Shown here piece by piece: positions 44,968 to 54,236 of a DNA stretch of 64,000 nt (the first letter of the stretch is position 1; every line of letters starts with the position of its first letter). Origin of the DNA: Bacillota bacterium (GTDB lineage Bacteria; Bacillota; Clostridia; Acetivibrionales; DSM-1351); the NCBI GenBank assembly GCA_023393115.1, contig JAEWMS010000002.1:1-64000 (forward strand), written 5' to 3'. The notes under the pieces are model-generated. The model searched no databases. It saw only the letters and a list, made by a program, of their open reading frames with translations, and was not told where the DNA came from. Both the position numbers and the translations under genes were made by a program.

Positions 44968-45996
44968 TTATCTTTTGTAATTCCCTCTGCTTTCAGACAA
45001 CGCTGATTCTTCTATTGCCTCGATATTATCCAGTGCCTTTCCTGTTCCAAGAGCAACACATGATATAGAATCGTCAGCAATGATGACATTAATACCGGTT
45101 TTTTCCTGGAGAAGCTTATCCAAACCATAGATTAAGCTTCCTCCGCCGGTCATGACTATTCCCCTGTCACTGATATCGGCAGCCAACTCAGGAGGTGTTC
45201 TTTCAAGAACAGAATGAACTGCCTCAACAATGCTGGATATGGGTTCCTCAAGAGCCTCCATCATTTCGGTAGAAGAAATGGTTATGGTTTTTGGAAGTCC
45301 GGAAATAAGGTTTCTTCCTCTTATGTCCATGGTAACTTCCTGTACTCTCGGGAAAACTGTACCGATGTTTATTTTAAGTTCTTCAGCTGTTCTCTCACCA
45401 ATCATAATATTGTGCTTTTTACGCATGTATCTGACAATGGCTTCGTCGAACTTGTCTCCGGCAACCTTTATAGATGTGCTTACAACTGTTCCTCCAAGGG
45501 AAATTACAGCTATGTCGGTAGTACCGCCGCCCATATCAACGACCATGCTTCCGCAGGCTTTCGCTATATCTATTCCTGCGCCAATAGCAGCAGCAATAGG
45601 TTCTTCAATCAAATACGTCTTTCGGGCACCAGCCTGCATGGAGGCATCTATTACAGCACGTTTTTCAACTTCTGTAACACCGCTAGGTACACAAACCATA
45701 ATTCTCGGTTTAAAAAACTTTCTGTTGCCTGTTACCTTGCTTATAAAATATTTCAACATACGCTCAGTTATGTCATAATCTGATATAACGCCTTCTCTTA
45801 AGGGTCTGATAGCAACAATATTGCCAGGAGTTCTTCCCAACATTCTTCTTGCCTCTTCTCCAACGGCTAGTAATTTATTTGTATTCTTATCTATAGCTAC
45901 AACGGAAGGTTCTCTTAGAACGATACCCTTTCCCTTAATATAAACGAGCACTGAAGCAGTTCCCAAATCTATACCTATGTCCTGTCCAAAACCCAA
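44968..45996 (-). CDS. mbl: MreB-family cell-shape protein, Mbl-like
   Basis: 342 residues with the actin fold: phosphate loops GIDLGTASVLVYIKGKG and VVDMGGGTTDIAVISLGG, adenosine motif GIVMTGGGSLIYGLDKLL, and REPSVVAID. It forms membrane-associated filaments that guide peptidoglycan synthesis. The linkage to flhO and flhP is that of B. subtilis mbl, which favours Mbl over MreB. B. subtilis has spoIIID upstream; here the upstream gap (245 nt) leads to hydF instead. Confidence 0.9.
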   Translation of the reverse strand: MGFGQDIGIDLGTASVLVYIKGKGIVLREPSVVAIDKNTNKLLAVGEEARRMLGRTPGNIVAIRPLREGVISDYDITERMLKYFISKVTGNRKFFKPRIMVCVPSGVTEVEKRAVIDASMQAGARKTYLIEEPIAAAIGAGIDIAKACGSMVVDMGGGTTDIAVISLGGTVVSTSIKVAGDKFDEAIVRYMRKKHNIMIGERTAEELKINIGTVFPRVQEVTMDIRGRNLISGLPKTITISSTEMMEALEEPISSIVEAVHSVLERTPPELAADISDRGIVMTGGGSLIYGLDKLLQEKTGINVIIADDSISCVALGTGKALDNIEAIEESALSESRGNYKR

Positions 45997-46241
45997 TTAT
46001 AACAACTCCCTTAACACAATTTGATAAAATTAACAAAATATACATAGACTATATAATTATTCGTTCCGTTAAAATATTACAAATATTCAAGTTAAAATTA
46101 TCTATTATTTATATTATCATAATAAATTAATTATGCAATATTTTTGTAAGCTTTTGATACCTTATGGTAACTTAATTTAGTTTTTGTCACTTTTTACCAA
46201 GTATTTTCCATCTAAGGTCAGGTTGAAACTACAAGACTATA

Positions 46242-47432
46242 TTACAGTGCTATTTTGTCCAATATATCATTTATTTTCGCTATTGCAATGCCATAGTTGC
46301 AAATAGGCACATTCTGTTCCTGCGCCATAGCTATTCTGGTGAGGACGTATTTTCTGTTAAACATACAGCAGCCGCACTGGATGACGAGAGAATATTTTGA
46401 CAAGTCCTTTGGAAAATCAGTGCCGCTTACTATATCAACAGTGAGATTCTCTCCGGCTTTTTTTCTGAGAAGACGCGGAAGTTGGATACGTCCGATGTCT
46501 TCACCCAGTGGCGCATGAGTGCAGGCCTCAGCAATAAGAACTGCTGAAGACTCGGTCAATTTTTCTATTGCTTCAGCTCCCTTAACATATTCAGTAATAT
46601 CCCCTTTGTATTCGGCAAATAGAACAGAGAACGACGTCAGCAAACTTTCAGCAGGTTTAATAGCATAAACTTTGCTGAATACCTGGGAATCGGTAATTAT
46701 CAGTTTGGGCGGCTGAACCAATGTTTTCAGAGCCTGCTCAAGCTTATCGGTGGTTACACTCATAACAAGACATTTATTGTCCAGCAGGTCACGAATTGTT
46801 TGAACCTGCGGCAGTATAAGTCTGCCTTTGGGCGCCTGGATATCCTGGGGCATAACCAGCAGAACAAGGTCACCATCCTTTACAAGGTGTGAGGTTATGC
46901 TAGTTACCTCAAAATTTTCAGGAACTGCTCTTATCAATTCTTCCTTTACTTCATCCAATCCGGTCTTTTCTTTTGCGCTTATAATTATTGGAGTAAATCC
47001 GAAAGCAGCTTTTACAGCAGCAGATATCTCTGTTTGATTTTCAATTATATCAGCCTTATTTATTACAGGAATTACAGGAATTTTTCTTCTTTTAAGCTCT
47101 GTAATCCATTCCTTTTCGTAGGAAAGCTCGGTTTCACATAAAAATACAATGGCTACATCGGTCTTATCAACTGCTTTCCGGGTTTTCTCAATACGCATTT
47201 CACCAAGAGTTCCCTCATCATCAAAACCGGCCGTATCTATAAACATAACGGGACCAATAGGGTGCAGCTCCATCGCCTTGTATACCGGGTCTGTTGTAGT
47301 TCCGGCTATTTCAGATACCAACGCAATATCCTGTCCTGTTATTGCATTTATTAATGAAGATTTTCCGCTGTTTCTTCTTCCGTATAACGCGATGTGTAGC
47401 CTGTTTGCACCAGGTGTGTTTGTCAGACTCAT
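46242..47432 (-). CDS. hydF: [FeFe]-hydrogenase maturation GTPase HydF
   Basis: 396 residues from the ATG at 47432 (GGGAGG upstream). The N-terminal GTPase has G1 ALYGRRNSGKSSLIN, G3 DTAGFDDEG and G4 NKAD. A dimerisation domain follows, then a C-terminal [4Fe-4S] domain with CTH (in EACTHAPLGED) and the paired cysteines QCGCC spaced about 50 residues apart. It is the scaffold on which the 2Fe subcluster is assembled and passed to HydA. It follows hydG by about 110 nt; an 18-bp palindrome lies just upstream of the ribosome site. Confidence 0.96.
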   Translation of the reverse strand: MSLTNTPGANRLHIALYGRRNSGKSSLINAITGQDIALVSEIAGTTTDPVYKAMELHPIGPVMFIDTAGFDDEGTLGEMRIEKTRKAVDKTDVAIVFLCETELSYEKEWITELKRRKIPVIPVINKADIIENQTEISAAVKAAFGFTPIIISAKEKTGLDEVKEELIRAVPENFEVTSITSHLVKDGDLVLLVMPQDIQAPKGRLILPQVQTIRDLLDNKCLVMSVTTDKLEQALKTLVQPPKLIITDSQVFSKVYAIKPAESLLTSFSVLFAEYKGDITEYVKGAEAIEKLTESSAVLIAEACTHAPLGEDIGRIQLPRLLRKKAGENLTVDIVSGTDFPKDLSKYSLVIQCGCCMFNRKYVLTRIAMAQEQNVPICNYGIAIAKINDILDKIAL

Positions 47433-47447
47433 ATTAACCTCCCAAGC

Positions 47448-47465
47448 CACTTTAGTGGCTTTGAG
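47448..47465. promoter_or_regulatory. 18-bp palindrome at the hydF ribosome site
   Basis: AAGCCACTTTAGTGGCTT is self-complementary with no mismatch and lies immediately before the GGGAGG of hydF on the minus strand. As RNA it would form a small hairpin next to the ribosome site and may set hydF translation or mRNA stability. Confidence 0.45.
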
Positions 47466-47541
47466 CCATCATTGTGGCAACAAAATAGTAATGAAAATAT
47501 ATATCCTTTATCGCAATGAGGCGAATAAAGGAGGTTCAGCG

Positions 47542-48954
47542 CTAAAACCTGAAATCTCTCTTTCCCTGATTGAGTTCACAGAGATGTTCTTTTACTATTC
47601 TCTTTACATCTTTATTTTGAAGTGTCTCCACCTCAGCCTCTATCATTTTTCCCCCTTGAATTTTAGTATCCTCCGAGGCATAGTCCTCAAGATATTCCTT
47701 GAGGGTCATCAAAGCATTAGGCTGACAAACATTTGCAATGGCCCCACTCTTGACCAGTCGCATAAATCTGTCTCCTGTTCTTCCCTCACGATAGCAGGCA
47801 GTACAGAAGCTTGGAATATACCCCAGCTTGATAAGCCAGTTTACAATTTCGTCCAATGTCCTTGTATCATTTACTTCAAATTGTGCGGAATTTTCCTTCT
47901 CCTTTTCCACATAACCGCCGACACTTGTCGAAGAGCCCCCGCTGATTTGTGAAACGCCCAATTTAAGACATTCTGCACGTGTCTTCTCTGATTCCCTTGT
48001 CGACATGATAATGCCGGTATACGGCACTGCAATACGCAGTATGGCAACAATCTTTTCAAATATCTCATCAGGAATGGCGTTGGAGTACTCATCAAGATCA
48101 ACATCATCAGCCGGACGGATACGCGGAACGCTTATAGTATGCGGTCCAACGCCCATAGCATCCTCAAGATGCTGCGCATGCATCAGCAAGCCGACAAAAT
48201 CATACTTATACAGGTTCAACCCAAACAGAACTCCCAGCCCGACATCATCAATCCCAGCTTCCATCGCCCTGTCCATAGCCTCGGTATGATAGGCATAATT
48301 ATGCTTTGGGCCTTTGGGATGCAGATACTCATACGTCGGCTTGTGATACGTCTCCTGAAACAGAATGTAAGTACCAATTCCGGCATCGCTGAGCTTTTTA
48401 TAGTTTTCCACCGTTGTAGCGGCTATATTTACATTAACGCGTCGGATTGCTCCGTTTTTATGCTTTATACTATATATGGTTTTAATACTTTCAAGAACAT
48501 ACTCTATAGGGCAGAGTTCAGGGTCTTCTCCGGTTTCAAGAGCAAGCCTCTTATGCCCCATATCCTGAAGCGCAATTACTTCCCTGACGATATCCTCCTG
48601 CGAAAGCTGCTTTCTGGCAATATGTTTGTTCGAGCCATGGTAAGGACAGTAGCGGCATTCATTAATGCAGTAGTTCGAAAGGTATAATGGAGCAAACATT
48701 ACTATACGGTTTCCGTAAAATTTCTTCTTTATTTTCTCAGCCAAAGAATATATTCTGCTTTTCACATCATCCAGATCACATTCCAGCAGAACTGATGCTT
48801 CTTTATAGTTTAAACCCTTAAACTGTGCCGCTTTCTCAAGAATATCCTCCAGCAAAGCCCTATTTCCCTTGTTCCGAACTGCAAACTCAAGTGTATCTAA
48901 AATCTCCTGGTCATCAATAAATTCAGTTGCTATTTTTGATTTACTGTTATACAT
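47542..48954 (-). CDS. hydG: [FeFe]-hydrogenase maturation radical SAM tyrosine lyase HydG
   Basis: 470 residues. The radical SAM cluster motif is CINECRYCPYHGSN (C-X3-C-X2-C), followed by EDPELCPIEY. The second, C-terminal cluster motif is CTAC then 22 residues then C (in IANVCQPNA), the CX2CX22C of HydG that binds the Fe(CO)(CN) synthon. It splits tyrosine to form CO and CN- for the H-cluster. It sits between a TM1266-type regulator and hydF; hydE and the hydrogenase itself are not in this window. Confidence 0.97.
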   Translation of the reverse strand: MYNSKSKIATEFIDDQEILDTLEFAVRNKGNRALLEDILEKAAQFKGLNYKEASVLLECDLDDVKSRIYSLAEKIKKKFYGNRIVMFAPLYLSNYCINECRYCPYHGSNKHIARKQLSQEDIVREVIALQDMGHKRLALETGEDPELCPIEYVLESIKTIYSIKHKNGAIRRVNVNIAATTVENYKKLSDAGIGTYILFQETYHKPTYEYLHPKGPKHNYAYHTEAMDRAMEAGIDDVGLGVLFGLNLYKYDFVGLLMHAQHLEDAMGVGPHTISVPRIRPADDVDLDEYSNAIPDEIFEKIVAILRIAVPYTGIIMSTRESEKTRAECLKLGVSQISGGSSTSVGGYVEKEKENSAQFEVNDTRTLDEIVNWLIKLGYIPSFCTACYREGRTGDRFMRLVKSGAIANVCQPNALMTLKEYLEDYASEDTKIQGGKMIEAEVETLQNKDVKRIVKEHLCELNQGKRDFRF

Positions 48955-48967
48955 AATTTTAACCTCA

Positions 48968-49213
48968 CTATACCTTGGAATAAACGGTTTTTATGTTCAC
49001 ACCCTGGACCATGCCCAGTTTCCCTGAAAGAGAACTGATTATATCATTGGGCGCATCGACTACAACACTGATAATACATACGCTCTTTTCCCGGTAAGGG
49101 ATCCCCATTCTACCGATAATATACTTTCCGAAATCATGCAGTATGCTGTTAAGTTTGTCTGTTGACGACACATCATCAACTATAATACCAATTAAAGCAA
49201 TTCTGGTTTCCAT
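48968..49213 (-). CDS. TM1266-type iron-only hydrogenase system regulator
   Basis: 81 residues from the ATG at 49213 (GGAGG upstream). A ferredoxin-like ACT-type fold: METRIALIGIIVDDVSSTDK, FGKYIIGRMGIPYREKSVCI and LGMVQGVNIKTVYSKV. The family is found almost only with HydE/F/G or hydrogenase genes and is presumed to regulate them; the ligand is not known. It lies 13 nt before hydG in the same operon. Confidence 0.9.
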   Translation of the reverse strand: METRIALIGIIVDDVSSTDKLNSILHDFGKYIIGRMGIPYREKSVCIISVVVDAPNDIISSLSGKLGMVQGVNIKTVYSKV

Positions 49214-49606
49214 AGTATTGACCTCCATACACAATTACAATAAATAAACCCCATGCACAAAATGGCACAGGGTTGCTTTTTAAGTAATGCTCTAATAAAA
49301 TCATCACTATATTTAAGCTGCGGCAAACATACAGGAAATTTCATAAAGCTTTTTAGCACCGTCTTACCATTTGGGACTAACCCTCATGCATTCAGAACGA
49401 CTGATTATTTAGTTTTATTTTAGTGTTCCTCATTCTCAGCTCATTGCTTTAAACTTGGAACTTAATGTATGACCAATAGTTCGGTTTATAATATTGATAA
49501 TATTTTAACATACTTTATATAACTTATCAAGTATGTACATTTCTGAATTTAGTGTTATCATTTTAATAGACATAAATAAAAAATTGAGAAAAAGGAAGCA
49601 AAATGT
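49214..49606. other. Leader and promoter region of the hyd operon
   Basis: About 390 bases between divergent genes. On the minus strand a hairpin (49247-49274, AACCC against GGGTT with an inner GTGC/GCA pairing) precedes the TM1266-type gene by about 35 nt, with T-rich sequence after it; it could be an attenuator. No ORF and no known riboswitch were recognised. Confidence 0.4.
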
Positions 49607-50269
49607 ATGATTTTTGATACAATACTTTTTGACTTGGATGATACAATACATGATAGAAATAGGTCATTGTGTAAGTTTGTTGACCATTTTATATTACGAT
49701 ATTGTGATACATTGGACTATGATAGTAAGTCAATTGTGAAAGATGTTTTTTTTGAAATTGATAACAAAGGGTATAAGCCAAGAGAAGATGTATTTAAGGA
49801 ATTACAAGACAGAGTCTCCTGGAAATATAAACCTGATTTAAAAGATTTAATCGATTTCTGGAATGTAGAGTTCCCCAGATGTGCTGAACCTATGCCTAAT
49901 ATATACAATGTTTTAGATTATTTTATAGACAAGAACATAAAAATGGGGATTATAACAAATGGTAGTTCTACTTTTCAGAATACAAAAATTGATAAATTGG
50001 ATTATAGAAAATATATGAAGACTATAATAATTTCTGAGGAAGTTGATATTAGAAAGCCTGACCCTAAAATTTTTCAACTCGCGTTATCAAAAATAGACTC
50101 AAATAGTGAAACCACGCTGTTTGTCGGAGATAATCCATTAATTGATATAAAGGGAGCAATTGATTCCGGTTTAGTGTCTGTTTGGTTAAGTCATGGACAA
50201 GTCTGGAATATAAAACACTACATACCCACATATATTATTAATAATATATCTGAACTTATGAATATATGA
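49607..50269 (+). CDS. HAD-superfamily hydrolase
   Basis: 220 residues, HAD phosphatase of the YjjG/PhnX-like subgroup. Motif I is FDTILFDLDDTIHDRNRSL (nucleophile DxD), motif II ITNGSS, motif III the Lys in IRKPDPKIFQLA, and motif IV VGDNPLIDIKGAID. The helical cap lies between residues 15 and 90. AAGGAAG precedes the ATG. The coding sequence looks more AT-rich than its neighbours. Probably a nucleotide or sugar-phosphate phosphatase; substrate unknown. Confidence 0.9.
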   Translation: MIFDTILFDLDDTIHDRNRSLCKFVDHFILRYCDTLDYDSKSIVKDVFFEIDNKGYKPREDVFKELQDRVSWKYKPDLKDLIDFWNVEFPRCAEPMPNIYNVLDYFIDKNIKMGIITNGSSTFQNTKIDKLDYRKYMKTIIISEEVDIRKPDPKIFQLALSKIDSNSETTLFVGDNPLIDIKGAIDSGLVSVWLSHGQVWNIKHYIPTYIINNISELMNI

Positions 50270-50338
50270 GTAATTCAACCATTTGTGTGTCTTTATACTG
50301 GGTATACTCTATATGTAATATTTTTTGGAGGTTGGTTT

Positions 50339-50731
50339 ATGAATTGGTTGAGAAAATTCATGATGGGTAGATATGGAGTTGACCAGTTGTCTGTGGGACT
50401 TCTTTTTCTATCGTTTTTATTATCGGTAATATTTTATTTTTTTCCGTTAGGAGTATTGAACTATCTTGTTTACATTCCTTTCCTGGTATTCCTTTTCAGA
50501 GCTCTTTCAAAAAATCATAGTGCGCGCAGAAAGGAAAACAATGCTTTTTTGAAACTCTGGAACCCGATTGCAGGCTGGTTTAGCAAAAAGAATAGCAGAC
50601 TCAGCACCTATAAAACCCACAGGTATTTCAAATGCCCCGGCTGTAAGCAGGAAGTCAGGGTTCCGAAAAACAAGGGAAAAATACGAATTACCTGTCCAAA
50701 ATGCATGCTGGAATTTATCAAGAAGACATAG
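50339..50731 (+). CDS. Small membrane protein with zinc-ribbon tail
   Basis: 130 residues from the ATG at 50339 (GGAGG upstream). Two adjacent membrane helices (LSVGLLFLSFLLSVIFYFF and VLNYLVYIPFLVFLF) are followed by a basic cytoplasmic stretch with many Lys/Arg, and a C-terminal zinc ribbon: FKCPGCKQEVRVPKN and ITCPKCML (two CxxC pairs about 18 residues apart). Function unknown. Similar small helix-helix-zinc-ribbon proteins are common in clostridia. It follows the HAD gene by about 70 nt and ends before a strong terminator. Confidence 0.8.
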   Translation: MNWLRKFMMGRYGVDQLSVGLLFLSFLLSVIFYFFPLGVLNYLVYIPFLVFLFRALSKNHSARRKENNAFLKLWNPIAGWFSKKNSRLSTYKTHRYFKCPGCKQEVRVPKNKGKIRITCPKCMLEFIKKT

Positions 50732-50783
50732 GAGTAGCATAGTAGTAGCATAGGAGTAATATTATAGAAAATATACGGCTATA

Positions 50784-50813
50784 AAGGCGCTGTCTATAGC
50801 AGGACAGCGCCTT
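50784..50813. terminator. Bidirectional terminator
   Basis: Perfect AAGGCGCTGTC against GACAGCGCCTT stem with T residues on both strands (CTTTTATT on plus). It closes both the zinc-ribbon gene (plus) and the flavoprotein operon (minus). Confidence 0.85.
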
Positions 50814-50863
50814 TTATTATTGTCTTGTAAAGCATAGTTTTTACTGGTTCCAGGTTACTATGT

Positions 50864-51487
50864 TCATCTGATAAAGTTAGTCCAAACACGTTTTTCTATT
50901 TCAGGCAGCGTAACTTTTTCTCTGCTGTACTCAAGGGATTTCATCAGCCAGGCCATTTTTTGCCCAAGAGTTTGCATAATTTGAACGCCTTCCCTGTCTT
51001 GCATTACTTCCTGAGGGCTTGAGCCATGAATAACATTCCAATAATGTGAAGGTGTTATTACTACGTTTGCCAGATTGAAATAGTTATTCATCTGGTGAAA
51101 CGCATCCACACCTCCCGAACGTCTTAATGAAACGAGAGCGGTTCCAACCTTGTACTGGAGGTGAGCTCCCGAGTAAAAAAGTCTGTCCAGGAAGGATTTC
51201 ATGGTTCCTGCAATTCCTGAGTAATAAACTGGTGATCCGATAATAATACCATCAATCTCCTTTGTCTTTTCGATTACCTCATTTACCATATCATCATTGA
51301 ATACACACTTTCTTTCAGCTGATCCGGAGCAGTGATTACAAGCGGTACAACCTCTGATTATTTCATTTCCCACATGTAGTATTTCAACTGCAATACCTTC
51401 CTTTTCAAGCTGATCTGCCATAAGCTTAATGGCCGTATACGTACATCCATTTTTATGAGGACTTCCATTGATGGCTAATACTTTCAT
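50864..51487 (-). CDS. Iron-sulfur flavoprotein-like NAD(P)H:FMN reductase
   Basis: 207 residues with a flavodoxin-like fold: FMN-phosphate loop LAINGSPHKNGCTYTAI and IIIGSPVYYSGIAGTMKSFL. The insertion GCTACNHC then C 8 residues on resembles the compact cysteine motif of iron-sulfur flavoproteins of anaerobes (CX2CX2CX4-7C). It probably carries out electron transfer or reduces oxidants; the physiological partner is unknown. It is the last gene of a putative deacetylase-GH43-mini-protein operon and precedes the bidirectional terminator. Confidence 0.88.
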   Translation of the reverse strand: MKVLAINGSPHKNGCTYTAIKLMADQLEKEGIAVEILHVGNEIIRGCTACNHCSGSAERKCVFNDDMVNEVIEKTKEIDGIIIGSPVYYSGIAGTMKSFLDRLFYSGAHLQYKVGTALVSLRRSGGVDAFHQMNNYFNLANVVITPSHYWNVIHGSSPQEVMQDREGVQIMQTLGQKMAWLMKSLEYSREKVTLPEIEKRVWTNFIR

Positions 51488-51514
51488 TGATTTTCTCCGT
51501 TCTATGATGTAACG

Positions 51515-51679
51515 TTATTTGTTCTTAAATAAATTTTTAGTAGGGGACTTCTTCCTTTTACAGTAGGGGAGATACTTCGAGTTGGCCGAATGATGCTCAA
51601 GGCACTCCTTACAGTTTCCATGCCTCGGACAGGACTTCTTTTTGCAGTTGCACTTTTCCTGACCGTTTTCAAGTAACAT
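51515..51679 (-). CDS. Cysteine-rich mini-protein
   Basis: 54 residues from an ATG at 51679; a longer in-frame extension upstream merely shadows the GH43 gene. The core CNCKKKSCPRHGNCKECLEHH has six Cys and four His-type ligand positions, with a final C and many Lys. Similar short zinc- or iron-binding proteins are frequent in clostridia, but no function is known to me. The gene overlaps the GH43 end by 11 nt and precedes the flavoprotein by 27 nt, so it belongs to that transcript. The ribosome site is weak. Confidence 0.7.
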   Translation of the reverse strand: MLLENGQEKCNCKKKSCPRHGNCKECLEHHSANSKYLPYCKRKKSPTKNLFKNK

Positions 51680-53300
51680 ACTCAAACCAGTCAAAATCAG
51701 CATGGGCTGAAGTGTCCTTTCCATTGCTGCTGGCAAACATTCCGATATAAGTTCCAACAAAGCCACCAGCGACATCGGTACTTAATAGTTTTCCGTCAAC
51801 CTTTTCGGCCAGTATTTCCAACTCAGCATTCGTTGATCCGAAGCTAAAGCTGTAATCCTGTCCCACTGCTGAAACCTTAAGACAGAGGCTCTGTCCCTGG
51901 AATTCCTTCTGGGAAATAATAGTCTCCCTTTCATCAAAGCATTGCACCAGCCTTACCACTTTCCTGCCCTCAAATAAAGTATACTCAAAGCGGAAGTTAT
52001 AGGCATTGCTTTGTATTAGTGCAATACCGGCAGCTTCGCCCTCTGATGCAGGACTAAACTCCAGGGCTGCTGTAGCTGAAAAGTTCATATGCTGCTGGCG
52101 TCTTCCCACAAAGCTGGGATTCAGTTTTTCAGTTATTTTTTCAGCTCTTAATTTCAATCTTAAAAACCCAGGTCTTTCAGTAAGACTCCAGAACTTTTCT
52201 CTGGGTGTGCGAAGGAAATTCCATACAAGGCTTAAATCCGACGAGTCGAAATCATCACATTTTGGAACTTCAATCTCCTTATCTGCCGGAAGAAGCGGCT
52301 TTTTGTATTGAAATTCAATTTTACCAGTACCAGGGCTTACTATTGGCCAGCCATCCTCCCACCTGACAGGCATCAGGAAGGTCTCACGGCCGAGATTTCT
52401 GAAGTATCCGCCATAAGGACGTGATGCTAAAGCAACCATCCACCATTCACCGTTTTGTGTTTCCACAAGGTCAGCATGGCCTGTATTTGCTATTGGATAG
52501 CTTCTGCCAAGATGCCTGTGCGTAAGAATTGGGTTGCTGGGGTTACCTTCATAGGGGCCGGTAAGCTTTGAGCTTCTGGCTATTGTGACGCTATGGTGAT
52601 AATCAGTGCCGCCCTCGGCTATCATCAAATAATATATACCCGAAATCTTATATATGTGAGGCCCCTCAGCCCACAGAGCATTTTTTAATGCTCCTCTCCA
52701 TATTCCATACCTTTGTCCTGTCAGAGTCATGCTATTCAAATCCAATTCCTGAAGATAAATCTCATTGTCTCCGAAGTAGCTTCCTCCTTCCGGAACTTCA
52801 TTGGTTCCTACATAGTAGGCTCTTCCGTCGTCATCAAAAAATAGTGAAGGATCAATTCCTGGAGCATTTGGTAACCAGTAGGGCTCCGACCATGGACCGG
52901 AAGGGTTTTCGGCTATTACAATAAAGTTACCCCCTCTTGTGACATTTGTTGTTATCACATAAAACTTACCCTTATGATATCTTATGGTAGGTGCAAATAT
53001 GCCTGCCGAATGCCCGCCCCCGTCCAAATCCAGCTGTGAAGGACGGTCAAGGACATGGCCTATTTGCTTCCAGTTTATAAGATCCCTGCTGTGAAAAATA
53101 GGAACGCCCGGAAAATAAGAAAAAGAGGAAGTTACCAGATAGTAATCTTCATTGACCCGGCATATGGACGGATCAGGGTAAAAACCGGGCAAAACAGGAT
53201 TCTTGAAGTTTTCTTCGTTTTTACCTTCTTTATAAGCAATGCTGCTATCATCCATCTCACAGCAGCCGATATTTGTATCGGGTTTTGTAATTGTATTCAT
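51669..53300 (-). CDS. Glycoside hydrolase family 43 (beta-xylosidase/arabinofuranosidase)
   Basis: 543 residues from the ATG at 53300 (GGAGG upstream), no signal peptide, so cytoplasmic. The five-bladed propeller has the general base Asp in NPVLPGFYPDPSI, the second Asp in PGIDPSLFFDDDG and the acid Glu in WAEGPHIYK. The C-terminal beta-sandwich (about residues 340-543) is the usual GH43_C2 accessory domain (HMNFSATAALEFSP, GTYIGMFAS). It probably cleaves xylo- or arabino-oligosaccharides after uptake. The deacetylase gene upstream suggests acetylated xylan fragments as substrates. Confidence 0.93.
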   Translation of the reverse strand: MNTITKPDTNIGCCEMDDSSIAYKEGKNEENFKNPVLPGFYPDPSICRVNEDYYLVTSSFSYFPGVPIFHSRDLINWKQIGHVLDRPSQLDLDGGGHSAGIFAPTIRYHKGKFYVITTNVTRGGNFIVIAENPSGPWSEPYWLPNAPGIDPSLFFDDDGRAYYVGTNEVPEGGSYFGDNEIYLQELDLNSMTLTGQRYGIWRGALKNALWAEGPHIYKISGIYYLMIAEGGTDYHHSVTIARSSKLTGPYEGNPSNPILTHRHLGRSYPIANTGHADLVETQNGEWWMVALASRPYGGYFRNLGRETFLMPVRWEDGWPIVSPGTGKIEFQYKKPLLPADKEIEVPKCDDFDSSDLSLVWNFLRTPREKFWSLTERPGFLRLKLRAEKITEKLNPSFVGRRQQHMNFSATAALEFSPASEGEAAGIALIQSNAYNFRFEYTLFEGRKVVRLVQCFDERETIISQKEFQGQSLCLKVSAVGQDYSFSFGSTNAELEILAEKVDGKLLSTDVAGGFVGTYIGMFASSNGKDTSAHADFDWFEYVT

Positions 53301-53396
53301 ATTAACCTCCATGAGCCATATTTTGGCTTCAACTAATTTAGCGGCTACACACTATTTACTAAATGAATCCACGTTCTCCATGGGTTACCGTATTCC

Positions 53397-54236
53397 TCAT
53401 TTAATATCTGTCACCGTTCCGGCCTTTATTCCAAAGAGTTCTCCGTCACATTCCAACCATAGGTCCCTGTATGTGGGATTCTTTACTTTTTTCCCATCTG
53501 CACTGAAAATCAAACGGTTGTAATCGTCAATGTACTCATATATTTCAATATTGGTTGCATACCAGATATCATCCCTTCTGCCCAGTAAAGCACCAAAATC
53601 CTTAATAACTCTCCAATTGTTGTTATCTTCAAATTCGTAGCTATGACCCCACAGATAGAATAAATATGGTGAGCGGGTTACTTTGTCTACGGAAAATTTT
53701 CTAGCCAGATTATTAAGTTCCGGTGAGTCATGGTGACAGGTAGCAGTCAGTCTCAGCCAGTCTGTCGGAATACGAAATTCATTTGTTGAAATAACAGTTC
53801 TGGAATATACTATACCGCAAGCTTGTAAAGCCGATACTACAGTGTCGTTGAAAGTTCCGTAGGGATATGCCATGCCCCGTACAATTGTACCGAACATTTT
53901 CTCAAGATTTTCCCTGTCTTGTATTATTTCTCTTACAACCATGTTGATTGGAAGCTGCTCAAGAAACGGATGTGTTAGGGCATGTACTGCCACCTCATGA
54001 CCGCAATTTAGATATGTCTGCCTCACCTGTTTTTCTGTCATCCTTCTATGTATCTGCCCCTTGGGATATACCGTTCCTTCTTCTGCATATAACCCGCTAT
54101 TGATATTGAAGGTTCCCTTTAAGCCATATGTATTCATAATATCTATTAATTGTATATCCTGCTCTACTCCGTCATCATAACTTAATGTAAGAGCTTTAGC
54201 TTTACCTTTAGGAAATCTCATAAAAATATTTGCCAT
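53397..54236 (-). CDS. Polysaccharide deacetylase, CE4 (NodB) family
   Basis: 279 residues, no signal peptide. The NodB motifs are present: LSYDDGVEQD (motif 1 with catalytic and metal Asp), HEVAVHALTHPF (motif 2 with metal His residues) and GMAYPYGTFND (motif 3). Starts after GGGGTG. It removes acetyl groups from sugars. With the following GH43 gene (96 nt further) it forms a cytoplasmic pair suited to acetylated xylo-oligosaccharides; a cell-wall role is less likely without export. Confidence 0.88.
   Translation of the reverse strand: MANIFMRFPKGKAKALTLSYDDGVEQDIQLIDIMNTYGLKGTFNINSGLYAEEGTVYPKGQIHRRMTEKQVRQTYLNCGHEVAVHALTHPFLEQLPINMVVREIIQDRENLEKMFGTIVRGMAYPYGTFNDTVVSALQACGIVYSRTVISTNEFRIPTDWLRLTATCHHDSPELNNLARKFSVDKVTRSPYLFYLWGHSYEFEDNNNWRVIKDFGALLGRRDDIWYATNIEIYEYIDDYNRLIFSADGKKVKNPTYRDLWLECDGELFGIKAGTVTDIK

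Noticed and set aside
45214..45783. Two long plus-strand frames opposite mbl
   Set aside because: They are mirror frames of a highly conserved actin-like gene, with no start signals.
50864..54236. RiPP or bacteriocin cluster around the Cys-rich mini-protein
   Set aside because: No maturase, leader peptidase or dedicated transporter is adjacent; the neighbours are sugar and redox enzymes.
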